Part shown: positions 1 through 5,785 of the stretch, piece by piece
Layout: the number at the start of each line of letters is the position of its first letter
Position numbering within the stretch: position 1 is the stretch's first letter
Assembly (NCBI GenBank): GCA_964459065.1
Contig: CAYWMN010000214.1
Coordinates: 1-6,710 of the forward strand
DNA from: JAMCXS01 sp964459065
GTDB taxonomy: Bacteria; Acidobacteriota; Terriglobia; UBA7540
Direction: 5' to 3'
Length of the DNA: 6,710 bases
The notes under the pieces: model-generated
Told to the model about the DNA's origin: nothing
The model's database searches: none
The model's input: the letters and a program-made list of their open reading frames with translations, nothing else
Program-made: the position numbers and the translations under genes

Positions 1-111
1 CTCGCACTGAAGAAGCTCAGCTTGCCGTGAAGCGCCTTGTGTTCCCTCCGGCCCTAAGAAGAAGAGACCGTCGCACACGAAGAAAAGACCTGATTTGACT
101 CTGAGGCCTTG

Positions 112-2373
112 CTATTGCCGCGTGGCGGGAAAAACAGCTGTTTCCCCATAAGCGTTTCGGGCCGCCAGCCGGCCATCCCGATAGACCTCATAGTTCCATG
201 GGCCCAGGGTTACCCCGTAGGTATGGCCGCGAAATTTGTAGCCCGTCATGTGCGCCACTCCCAATTCGTGGTGATAGGAGGGAGTGATATCGAGCGAACC
301 GTTTTGATGAGGCCGCAACCCGAACACTCCAAACAGAACGGCCTGAACGCCGGTTCCAGCGGAAAGCGCGATCGGCATTTCCACCTCAGGGTATCGGGGA
401 GAATCTGCAAAGATCTCCTGCGGGATGTAAGGGAAATGGTTTGTCCAGCGAGTGCACCGGGCAAGAATGTCCCATGCGGTTTCTGCATACCCCAATCGAT
501 ATAAGGATTCGGCGATACGAAAGGGCTTGCCCGCGTACTGGCCTCCTCCGCCCCAATCCACGTCCTCCAGGTCCCAATGAGTCCGGTCAGCCTTGGAAAT
601 GGAATACATCCCTAAAGGCCCGAGGAACTCGCCTTCCCTGATATGGCTGACCATGAGGTGTTGTTGTTCGGCCGACAGGATGCCGGTATCCAACAAGGCA
701 AATTGGTGGTAGCTCCTAACCAAATGCCGGCTGCCGTCAGGGTAGAGATTGACGAACCAGCCCGCTTTGGGGTCCCAGAGTTTTTGATTGATCGAGTGGT
801 CAAGCTTGGCAGCCCACTGTTCAAATTTTGCGGCGTCCGGATCATTCCGGGCGTCGCACCATGCCGCCATTTGACGAAAGTACGCCACCGCCATTCCATT
901 ATCCGCCGCAACAATGTGCTGCTCGCCGTCGGTGCGAATCTCGAGTATTCTCCCAGTGCCAGGCCCGAAGTCCAGCAGTCCGTCCGGCCGCGCAAACCTT
1001 TTCTCAAGTTCAAAACCAAGGTCTTTCATCTTCCCGAAGACCGTCGAGGTACCAACCGCGTAGTTTAAAAAACTGGTGTCTCCGGTTTGGCGGAGATAAT
1101 CCATCAGAATTCGCATCGCAGCAAAAGGCCCTTGGGCGTACCAACTGGGGCTTGCGCTCGTCTTTCCATTCCAGGGCACGTAACTGTTCCTGAAAAGACC
1201 AGCACGGAGGTTGATCAGGAAGGCTTTGCGGAGACCGGCCGGGTCCAGAAGACTCAGCATTTCAGAGACATACGAGGTGTCCCAGGCGACGATGTTGACC
1301 CACGACCCAGCCGCATAGAAGGGTTGGACCGCAAAGTTTTTACGGTCCCAACGAGACATCAGAACGGTCAGGATCGAGCGGCGGTACAAGTCATCAAAGG
1401 CCGGATCCGAGGTTGAGACTTCAGGAAGTTGGCTCGCCGCCCACTGCAATCGGTCGCGTGTCGCTTGAGCCGCGGCTTTCTCCCGTTGAGCGATATCGGG
1501 TTCGGTGGCGGAAGGAGGCGCGGCAGGCAGCCGCTGGGGAATGATTGCAAAGTCCGCGGTGCGTTTTGAATGGCCTGGAATCACCCAATGCCATCCCACC
1601 GCATTGTGGCGAGGCAGGCTGCTCACCACGCTGACCCTGATCTGGTTGTTTTGCAGAGTATTGAAGCTCGGATGCGTGACCGGGGTTGCCGCCGTTGGCT
1701 TATCGTTGGGTAAACGGAGGGAAAGCCTGGGAGCTCGCTGGTCCGGAATAGCGGTCAGCACTAGAGGCTCCGATTCCCGGTTTTCGAGTTCAACCCTAAG
1801 ATAGATTTCGTCGGCAACAGCGGAAACACTGGCCTTGGTCTTGATCCTAAATGAAATCCAATGGCCCTTGAGTTCCTTGTGGAATGTTCCGGTCCGGTAA
1901 TACGCATTCGGCTGCCAGTACGCACGCTGGAGGAGCATGACGTAGGGGAGCGAGGGAGAGGAATTGTACCCCAATGGATTAGGGCCCTTTTCCGTTCGGG
2001 CGGATTGCTCATAGCCTTCAGGCTCAATATCCTGAATCAGGGTTCCTGTCTGGGCCTCACGGAATGCCAGGTAGAACTTGTAATGGCGCACTGCAATCGG
2101 TGGAAATTGGAGCCTTTGCAGGCCCGTCACGCATTGATTCCGCACGGAAACAGCGCCGCGGCCGTTGAAGAGGCGCAACATGCGGTCCGTGAACACGATC
2201 TGGCTGCGCGGCATGCCCAGCACCTCAGGCGTAAGCCAGTCTGAGGCGCCTGCCGGGGCTGCGAGTTCGCGCCCGGGAACTCCCCACGGCATGTGCACCT
2301 GCGCCACAGCAACACTGGCCGCTATCAGGATTTGGACAATCAGTTGGATCAGGTATTGCGCTTTTGAGTTCAT
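112..2373 (-). CDS. Secreted six-hairpin glycosidase-like protein
   Basis: The protein has 753 residues from the chosen start. Residues 1-24 form a Sec signal peptide (Lys near the N-terminus, a hydrophobic core, then AVA before Q25), so it is probably periplasmic or extracellular. Residues about 60-290 look like an N-terminal beta-rich domain. Residues about 300-690 look like an (alpha/alpha) barrel of the MGH1/trehalase/amylo-glucosidase type. Its likely active-site segments are AWDTSYVSEM (about 363-372), GPGTGRILE (about 470-478), ADNGMAVAYFRQ (about 490-501) and LEDVDWGGGGQYAG (about 602-615), all rich in Trp, Asp and Glu. The last 50-60 residues resemble the beta-sandwich cap of such enzymes. 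The ATG at 2373 is preferred over an in-frame start at 2427 because it follows GAGGAG closely and gives a clean signal peptide. The substrate cannot be told. It has no sugar-utilisation neighbours here and lies downstream of a transposase remnant. Fold class is fairly sure; enzymatic function is inferred. Confidence 0.75.
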   Translation of the reverse strand: MNSKAQYLIQLIVQILIAASVAVAQVHMPWGVPGRELAAPAGASDWLTPEVLGMPRSQIVFTDRMLRLFNGRGAVSVRNQCVTGLQRLQFPPIAVRHYKFYLAFREAQTGTLIQDIEPEGYEQSARTEKGPNPLGYNSSPSLPYVMLLQRAYWQPNAYYRTGTFHKELKGHWISFRIKTKASVSAVADEIYLRVELENRESEPLVLTAIPDQRAPRLSLRLPNDKPTAATPVTHPSFNTLQNNQIRVSVVSSLPRHNAVGWHWVIPGHSKRTADFAIIPQRLPAAPPSATEPDIAQREKAAAQATRDRLQWAASQLPEVSTSDPAFDDLYRRSILTVLMSRWDRKNFAVQPFYAAGSWVNIVAWDTSYVSEMLSLLDPAGLRKAFLINLRAGLFRNSYVPWNGKTSASPSWYAQGPFAAMRILMDYLRQTGDTSFLNYAVGTSTVFGKMKDLGFELEKRFARPDGLLDFGPGTGRILEIRTDGEQHIVAADNGMAVAYFRQMAAWCDARNDPDAAKFEQWAAKLDHSINQKLWDPKAGWFVNLYPDGSRHLVRSYHQFALLDTGILSAEQQHLMVSHIREGEFLGPLGMYSISKADRTHWDLEDVDWGGGGQYAGKPFRIAESLYRLGYAETAWDILARCTRWTNHFPYIPQEIFADSPRYPEVEMPIALSAGTGVQAVLFGVFGLRPHQNGSLDITPSYHHELGVAHMTGYKFRGHTYGVTLGPWNYEVYRDGRLAARNAYGETAVFPATRQ

Positions 2374-2384
2374 GCTCTCCTCGG
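2374..2384 (-). promoter_or_regulatory. Ribosome-binding site of the glycosidase-like gene
   Basis: Read on the minus strand, GAGGAGAGC lies directly before the ATG at 2373. This strong purine-rich Shine-Dalgarno site decides the start and excludes the upstream in-frame start at 2427, which has no comparable site and would add 18 residues before the signal peptide. Confidence 0.7.
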
Positions 2385-2398
2385 TTCCGGAATTTCCA

Positions 2399-2644
2399 TT
2401 AACTCTGCTCCGGCCAAGAACATACACTCCGGCGCTCAGGAATGCAATTGCCGGTCAGGCTTTCAGTGCTCGGAGCTTTCGACGTGGACGAAAAGGGCCT
2501 GCTGACGAGTTCGCCGAAGTCCACGCGCTTGTCCAACTCAGGCACTAGAATCAAACCTCCGTCGAAGACGGCCTGCGAACCTTGGAAATCGACCTTCAAG
2601 GCGGTGTTGAAGGAGCGCTGAAAAGGTTCAGCCTCGGAATTCAA
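2399..2644 (-). pseudogene. Truncated IS1380-family transposase (N-terminal fragment)
   Basis: An open frame of 81 codons begins at a TTG at 2644 and ends in TAA at 2399. The first 45-50 residues (PFQRSFNTALKVDFQGSQ, then FDGGLILVPELDKRVDFGEL) match what I know of the N-terminus of IS1380-type DDE transposases, which usually read F-x-G-x-x-V-x-x-DGGL-x-L-x-R-ELD-x-R. Full proteins of this family are about 430-480 residues, so nearly 90 percent is missing, including the whole catalytic core. Homology appears to stop near 2505, after the FGEL segment; the remaining 30-odd residues look like random translation across a deletion junction. No terminal inverted repeats or target duplication could be identified. 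It is inactive, and marks past IS activity at the arsC-distal edge of the ars operon. Recognition is from family memory, not a search. Confidence 0.65.
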
Positions 2645-2681
2645 GCCGGGAATGCGAGTTTATATTTTGGCAGCGAGCGGG

Positions 2682-3152
2682 TCAAAGGGGGGAAATCTCA
2701 GTTTTGGTTTGCTGGTGGGCAAACCGGCGCAGGTGCTCGCGAAGCTCATCGCGCCTTTCGCGGAATGCCTCCAGGCGTTTCTCCGTTGAACCTTCAACCG
2801 CCGCCGGGTCTTGAAGGCTCCAGTGAATCCGCTTGGTGGTAGCGGGGAAGACAGGACAACTTTCCCGAGCGTTGTCGCAAACGGTAATTATAAAATCGAA
2901 CTCGCGGCCGGCAAATTCCTCCACGGACTTCGAGCGGTGTCTGGAAATATCGATTCCCAGTTCTTTCATCACAGCAATCGCTTCCGCGCGCACGTGGCTC
3001 GGGTGGGTTCCGGCGCTTGCAACTTGAAAGAGGTCGCCGGCGTCATGCCGCAGCAGCCCTTCCGCCATCTGGCTGCGGGCTGAGTTTCCTGTACAGAGGA
3101 TAAGAACTTTGCTTCGGCCCCGGCCGGTCGTTCCATTTTCTGTTTTTTGCAT
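2682..3152 (-). CDS. arsC: Arsenate reductase, thioredoxin-coupled LMW-PTPase type
   Basis: This cytoplasmic enzyme reduces As(V) to As(III), supplying the substrate for Acr3 and ArsM. Read from the ATG at 3152 it has 156 residues, slightly longer than the usual 130-145. The low-molecular-weight phosphatase P-loop CTGNSARS (Cys20 to Arg26) holds the nucleophilic Cys. A second Cys pair, in CDNARESCP (Cys92 and Cys99), fits the redox relay of the thioredoxin-coupled class. The Asp of the QDPAA segment (Asp115) is the expected general acid. The C-terminal 40 residues are rich in charged residues and probably helical. An in-frame TTG at 3185 would add 11 residues; ATG is preferred, although neither start has a good Shine-Dalgarno site. 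It is the last gene of the operon, 68 bp after acr3, and the stop is intact, so the neighbouring IS remnant has not truncated it. Confidence 0.93.
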   Translation of the reverse strand: MQKTENGTTGRGRSKVLILCTGNSARSQMAEGLLRHDAGDLFQVASAGTHPSHVRAEAIAVMKELGIDISRHRSKSVEEFAGREFDFIITVCDNARESCPVFPATTKRIHWSLQDPAAVEGSTEKRLEAFRERRDELREHLRRFAHQQTKTEISPL

Positions 3153-3155
3153 GGT

Positions 3156-3169
3156 ACCAACCCGTTGGT
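3156..3169 (-). repeat. Hairpin directly before the arsC start
   Basis: ACCAAC, two bases, GTTGGT is a perfect inverted repeat ending four bases before the arsC ATG, exactly where a ribosome-binding site would lie. As RNA it would fold as a 5-bp stem with a four-base loop. No purine-rich Shine-Dalgarno sequence is visible nearby. It may influence arsC translation, but the stem is short. Confidence 0.45.
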
Positions 3170-3188
3170 GAGAGTTGTGCGCCAAGCT

Positions 3189-3206
3189 GCCGAAGGGCGC
3201 TTCGGC
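3189..3206 (-). repeat. Hairpin in the acr3-arsC gap
   Basis: GCCGAAG, four bases, CTTCGGC forms a perfect 7-bp GC-rich stem with a tetraloop in the 68-bp gap between the acr3 stop and the arsC start. No run of T follows on the minus strand, so it is not a canonical intrinsic terminator. A role in mRNA processing or stability, or in reducing expression of arsC, is possible. Confidence 0.6.
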
Positions 3207-3213
3207 GCGTTAT

Positions 3214-3232
3214 GCCGGAGCTAAACTCCGGC
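3214..3232 (-). repeat. Hairpin spanning the acr3 stop codon
   Basis: GCCGGAG, five bases, CTCCGGC forms a perfect 7-bp stem whose loop contains the acr3 TAG stop codon (3221-3223). It lies eight bases from the second hairpin at 3189-3206. It lacks a downstream T-tract. Its position suggests 3'-end protection of the arsR-arsM-acr3 message or partial termination before arsC. Confidence 0.6.
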
Positions 3233-4306
3233 TCTGCCGGGAGCTGCAACCGCTCCCGCGCGCCGCTCGCGGAAATAGCGCTGCTGGAAGCGGAGTGACA
3301 CGCCCACCAGCCCAATCAGCACCGGCACCTCGACCAGCGGCCCGATGACCGCCGCAAACGCCGCGCCGGAGTTGATGCCAAATACGGCCACGGCCACGGC
3401 AATCGCCAACTCAAAGTTATTGCTTGCAGCCGTAAAGGAAAGCGTGGCGGTCTTGCTGTAATCCGCCCCCGCCTTTCTGCCCATGTAGAAAGACACCAGA
3501 AACATCACTACGAAGTAGACCAACAAGGGCAGCGCGATCCGCAAAACGTCGAGCGGCAGTTCGATGATGTATTCACCTTTGAGCGAGAACATCAGGACAA
3601 TGGTAAATAACAAGGCCACCAGCGTCAGCGGGCTGATGCGTGGGATAAACTTCTTTTCATACCATTCCCGGCCCCGCGAACGAACCAGAGCAAAGCGTGT
3701 GAGCATTCCGGCCACAAAAGGAATCCCCAGGTAAATAAAGACGCTTGCGGCGATCTCTTCCATGGAAATATTGACGATGGCTCCTTTTAAGCCAATCCAC
3801 GAGGGGAGCACGGTGATGAAAACCCAGGCATAAACGGAATAGAACAGTACCTGGAAAACCGCATTGAAAGCCACCAGGCCCGCCGCATAGTCGGTATCGC
3901 CCTGGGCAAGTTCATTCCAGACAATCACCATGGCGATGCAGCGCGCCAGGCCGATCATAATGACGCCAACCATGTATTCCGGGTAGTTCCGCAGAAAGAC
4001 CACGGCCAGCACAAACATCAACACAGGTCCAATGACCCAGTTTTCAATCAAGGACAGAAACAAAATCCGTTTGTTGCGGAAGACTTCGCCCAGTTCCTCG
4101 TACCGAACTTTGGCAAGGGGCGGATACATCATCAGGATCAGTCCGACGGCAATCGGGATCGAGGTGGTGCCCGCCTGGAAGGCCGTGATGGTACCGGCAA
4201 AAGCGGGAATAAAATGGCCCAGCGCCACGCCCAACGCCATGGCGAGAAAGATCCATGCGGTCAGGTAACGGTCAAGAAACGAGAGTCGGCTTGCTAGGCG
4301 TGGCAT
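3221..4306 (-). CDS. acr3: Arsenite efflux permease, ACR3 family
   Basis: An inner-membrane permease that exports As(III), probably driven by the proton gradient. At 361 residues it is the usual length and shows about ten hydrophobic segments from residue 13 to 340. The N-terminal LSFLDRYLTAWIFLAMALGV is characteristic. The conserved thiolate site is Cys123 in GLARCIAMVIVWNELA. The conserved Glu299 lies in SNNFELAIAVAVAVFG, a family signature in the penultimate membrane region, followed by GPLVEVPVLIGLV. The short, charged C-terminal tail rich in Arg is cytoplasmic. Start: ATG at 4306 with AAAGGAG upstream, spaced somewhat long (about 12 bases). It follows arsM by 69 bp and precedes arsC by 68 bp, all co-directional. 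All key residues are present, so it should be functional. Confidence 0.96.
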   Translation of the reverse strand: MPRLASRLSFLDRYLTAWIFLAMALGVALGHFIPAFAGTITAFQAGTTSIPIAVGLILMMYPPLAKVRYEELGEVFRNKRILFLSLIENWVIGPVLMFVLAVVFLRNYPEYMVGVIMIGLARCIAMVIVWNELAQGDTDYAAGLVAFNAVFQVLFYSVYAWVFITVLPSWIGLKGAIVNISMEEIAASVFIYLGIPFVAGMLTRFALVRSRGREWYEKKFIPRISPLTLVALLFTIVLMFSLKGEYIIELPLDVLRIALPLLVYFVVMFLVSFYMGRKAGADYSKTATLSFTAASNNFELAIAVAVAVFGINSGAAFAAVIGPLVEVPVLIGLVGVSLRFQQRYFRERRAGAVAAPGRAGV

Positions 4307-4351
4307 GTGGGGCTGGTTCTCCTTTGTGATACGGGAATTGGTTTCGACGCT

Positions 4352-4367
4352 CCGTCCTTTGGGACGG
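4352..4367 (-). repeat. Hairpin in the arsM-acr3 gap
   Basis: CCGTCC, four bases, GGACGG forms a perfect 6-bp stem with a tetraloop, extendable by two further GC pairs (4349-4350 with 4369-4370) across one mismatch. It sits just after the arsM stop and about 45 bases before the acr3 start. No T-tract follows on the minus strand, so readthrough into acr3 is expected. A stability or processing role is plausible. Confidence 0.55.
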
Positions 4368-4375
4368 CGCTGCTC

Positions 4376-5200
4376 TTACGCGTTGGGTTTGGTGGCGCGG
4401 ATAAAAGCGCTTGCAAACTTGCCGTCAACGAGCGGCGCTAGAGCGTCGACATCAAATCCCTGGCCGGCAAGGATTTGCCGGATATCTTCCGTCTGATAAA
4501 CTCGCGTCGGCTCGATGCTAATGCCCTCAAAGCCTGCGGAGGTCAGATTTGCGCGGTATTGCGAATCCTCCAGAGCCCCGGCTACGCAGCCCGCCCAGAG
4601 TTCCATGTTGCGCCGGAGCTCGGCCGGGATTTCACCCCGCACGACGACGTCGGAGACGGCCAGCCGCCCGCCCGGACGCAGCACCCGAAAGGCTTCGGCC
4701 AGCACGCGCAGCTTGTCAGTGGAAAGGTTGATGACGCAGTTGGAGATAATCACGTCGACGGAATTGTCGGGCAAGGGAACGTCCTCAATTTCTCCCTTCA
4801 GGAATTCCACATTCTCAGCCCCGGCCTTCCGCTGGTTTTCGCGGGCGAGCGCCAGCATTTCATCGGTCATGTCCAGCCCATAGGCTTTGCCGGACGGTCC
4901 CACGCGCTTGGCGGAAAGCAGAACGTCAATCCCCCCGCCGGAGCCCAAATCCAGCACGGTTTCCCCCGCATGGAGCTCCGCCAGCGCGGTAGGATTTCCA
5001 CACCCCAGGGATGCCAGCACGGCCTCTTCCGGGAGTTCGTGGGTTTGGGCCGGGTCATACAGGTTTGAGGTGATGGAGTCGCAACAGTCCTGCCAGGTGG
5101 ATTTCTTGCTGCAACACGACGTCTCGCCGGTTACCACGGTGAGGGCGGCCTGCCCGTACTTTTCCTTCACCACTTCTTTAATAGGGTCTCGATCGCTCAT
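4376..5200 (-). CDS. arsM: Arsenite S-adenosylmethionine methyltransferase
   Basis: A cytoplasmic SAM-dependent enzyme of 274 residues that methylates As(III) towards mono-, di- and trimethylated forms, which are less retained or volatile. The class I methyltransferase fold shows motif I VLDLGSGGGIDV (82-93), the acidic GLD at the end of beta-2 (108-110), the motif IED/VPLPDNSVDVIISNCVINLS region (138-160) and VLRPGGRLAVSD (173-184). The arsenic-binding Cys set is present: Cys67 in SLGCGNP, Cys155 in NCVINL and Cys205 in AGCVAGAL. The last two are 50 residues apart, as in characterised ArsM. Extra Cys pairs lie at 29-30 and 39-40. The start ATG at 5200 overlaps the arsR stop by four bases (ATGA), with AGAGG upstream, so translation is probably coupled. 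It is the second gene of the operon. Confidence 0.95.
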   Translation of the reverse strand: MSDRDPIKEVVKEKYGQAALTVVTGETSCCSKKSTWQDCCDSITSNLYDPAQTHELPEEAVLASLGCGNPTALAELHAGETVLDLGSGGGIDVLLSAKRVGPSGKAYGLDMTDEMLALARENQRKAGAENVEFLKGEIEDVPLPDNSVDVIISNCVINLSTDKLRVLAEAFRVLRPGGRLAVSDVVVRGEIPAELRRNMELWAGCVAGALEDSQYRANLTSAGFEGISIEPTRVYQTEDIRQILAGQGFDVDALAPLVDGKFASAFIRATKPNA

Positions 5201-5571
5201 CGGTGCCTCTTTTCCGGAACTTGTTTGGGTTGAAGCGAAACCAGTTCACCCGGCTCAATCGCCTTGTTTCGGGTGCAGCACTCCGCATAGAGGAAGTTGA
5301 TAATTTCCTGAAGCGCCTCCGTGTTGGCGGTGTACCAGAGAAACGTGCCCTCCCGCCGCGCTGCGACTAATCCTTCGTTCTTCAGCTTTTCGAGATGGTG
5401 GGAGAGCGTGGAGGCCGGGATGCCCAACTCGTCTTGAATGTCTCCCGCGATCAGCCCTTGAGGATGGGCGGTCAGCAGGATTTGCACGATGCGCAGCCGG
5501 GGCTCAGCGCCCATGGCGGCAAACATGTCGGCGTAGCGGGTGACTTGTTCAACGGTCTTACTCACAGCCAT
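5197..5571 (-). CDS. arsR: ArsR-family As(III)-responsive repressor
   Basis: A cytoplasmic winged-helix repressor of 124 residues, in the normal range, which should bind the ars promoter as a dimer and release it on binding As(III). The HTH runs from about 38 to 70; the recognition helix includes PASTLSHHLEKLKNEGLV (52-69), followed by the beta-wing ARREGTFLWY (71-80). The classic ELCVCDL sensor motif of the first ArsR class is absent from the DNA-binding helix. Instead a vicinal pair, Cys98-Cys99 in AECCTRN, lies after the last helix, as in C-terminal-site ArsR proteins such as that of Acidithiobacillus ferrooxidans, although a third C-terminal Cys is not seen here. It is the first gene of the operon and overlaps arsM by four bases. 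No Shine-Dalgarno site precedes the ATG; see the promoter entry. Confidence 0.94.
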   Translation of the reverse strand: MAVSKTVEQVTRYADMFAAMGAEPRLRIVQILLTAHPQGLIAGDIQDELGIPASTLSHHLEKLKNEGLVAARREGTFLWYTANTEALQEIINFLYAECCTRNKAIEPGELVSLQPKQVPEKRHR

Positions 5572-5592
5572 ATTTCGATAATACTGGAAATA
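5571..5592. promoter_or_regulatory. Candidate ArsR operator (22-bp inverted repeat)
   Basis: TATTTC, ten bases, GAAATA is a perfect 6-10-6 inverted repeat of a size suited to a winged-helix dimer. It covers the predicted -10 box and reaches the first base of the arsR ATG, so bound repressor would block RNA polymerase. Identity as the ArsR site is inferred from position and symmetry. Confidence 0.6.
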
Positions 5593-5605
5593 CCGGAGAA
5601 TGCAA
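5578..5605 (-). promoter_or_regulatory. Promoter of the ars operon, probably giving a leaderless mRNA
   Basis: On the minus strand a -35-like TTGCAT (5600-5605), a 16-base spacer and a -10 box TATTAT (5578-5583, five of six matches to TATAAT) are followed by only six bases before the arsR ATG. Transcription should therefore start at or within a base or two of the ATG at 5571, leaving no leader and no ribosome-binding site. The -10 box is strong and the -35 weak. Confidence 0.6.
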
Positions 5606-5706
5606 TAAGATTTTTCCGGTCAAGCCGGGTCCCTCCGGCGCTCAATCCACAACCACCGGCTGGCCATTACGCCCGGACCTGCCCACAATCGGTCCGTCGC
5701 CCGTTC

Positions 5707-5728
5707 CGAATTGTGTTAGGCTAATTCG
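5707..5728. promoter_or_regulatory. 22-bp inverted repeat upstream of the ACT-domain gene
   Basis: CGAATT, ten bases, AATTCG is a perfect 6-10-6 inverted repeat; two more outer pairs match after one mismatch on each side (5704-5705 with 5730-5731). It encloses a possible extended -10 element TGT-TAGGCT (5714-5722) reading toward the ACT-domain gene. It could be an operator for that gene. The regulator is unknown. Confidence 0.45.
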
Positions 5729-5730
5729 AA

Positions 5731-5768
5731 AGCGGGGCCCGGGCGCGCTACAACAGACCCGCCCCGCT
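5731..5768 (+). repeat. GC-rich leader hairpin before the ACT-domain gene
   Basis: AGCGGGGC (5731-5738) pairs perfectly with GCCCCGCT (5761-5768), and an inner GGG/CCC (5741-5743 with 5758-5760) can stack after a two-base bulge. It ends about eight bases before the GGGAG ribosome-binding site. No T-tract follows, so it is not a terminator. It may modulate translation or protect the 5' end of the transcript. Confidence 0.55.
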
Positions 5769-5785
5769 GTTAGTTGGGAGTATCT

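Noticed and set aside
3..98. Open tail of 31 codons on the plus strand ending in TGA, with a very basic C-terminus
   Set aside because: It might be the 3' end of a convergent gene cut by the window edge, but it is short, other frames are similarly open, and no family is recognisable.
109..504. 131-codon open frame on the plus strand
   Set aside because: Lies wholly antisense to the glycosidase-like gene, has no recognisable domain and reads like a GC-driven shadow.
2374..2427. Upstream start of the glycosidase-like gene
   Set aside because: Would place 18 residues before the signal peptide; the ATG at 2373 has a strong GAGGAG site.
2399..2505. C-terminal part of the transposase-fragment frame as real transposase sequence
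   Set aside because: After the FGEL segment the residues no longer resemble the family; they seem to be translation past a deletion junction.
3189..3232. Intrinsic terminator after acr3
   Set aside because: The stems are strong, but no run of T follows on the minus strand, and arsC continues in the same direction only tens of bases later.
4475..5068. 197-codon open frame on the plus strand
   Set aside because: Antisense to arsM, whose frame carries all methyltransferase motifs; no ribosome-binding site or domain supports the antisense frame.
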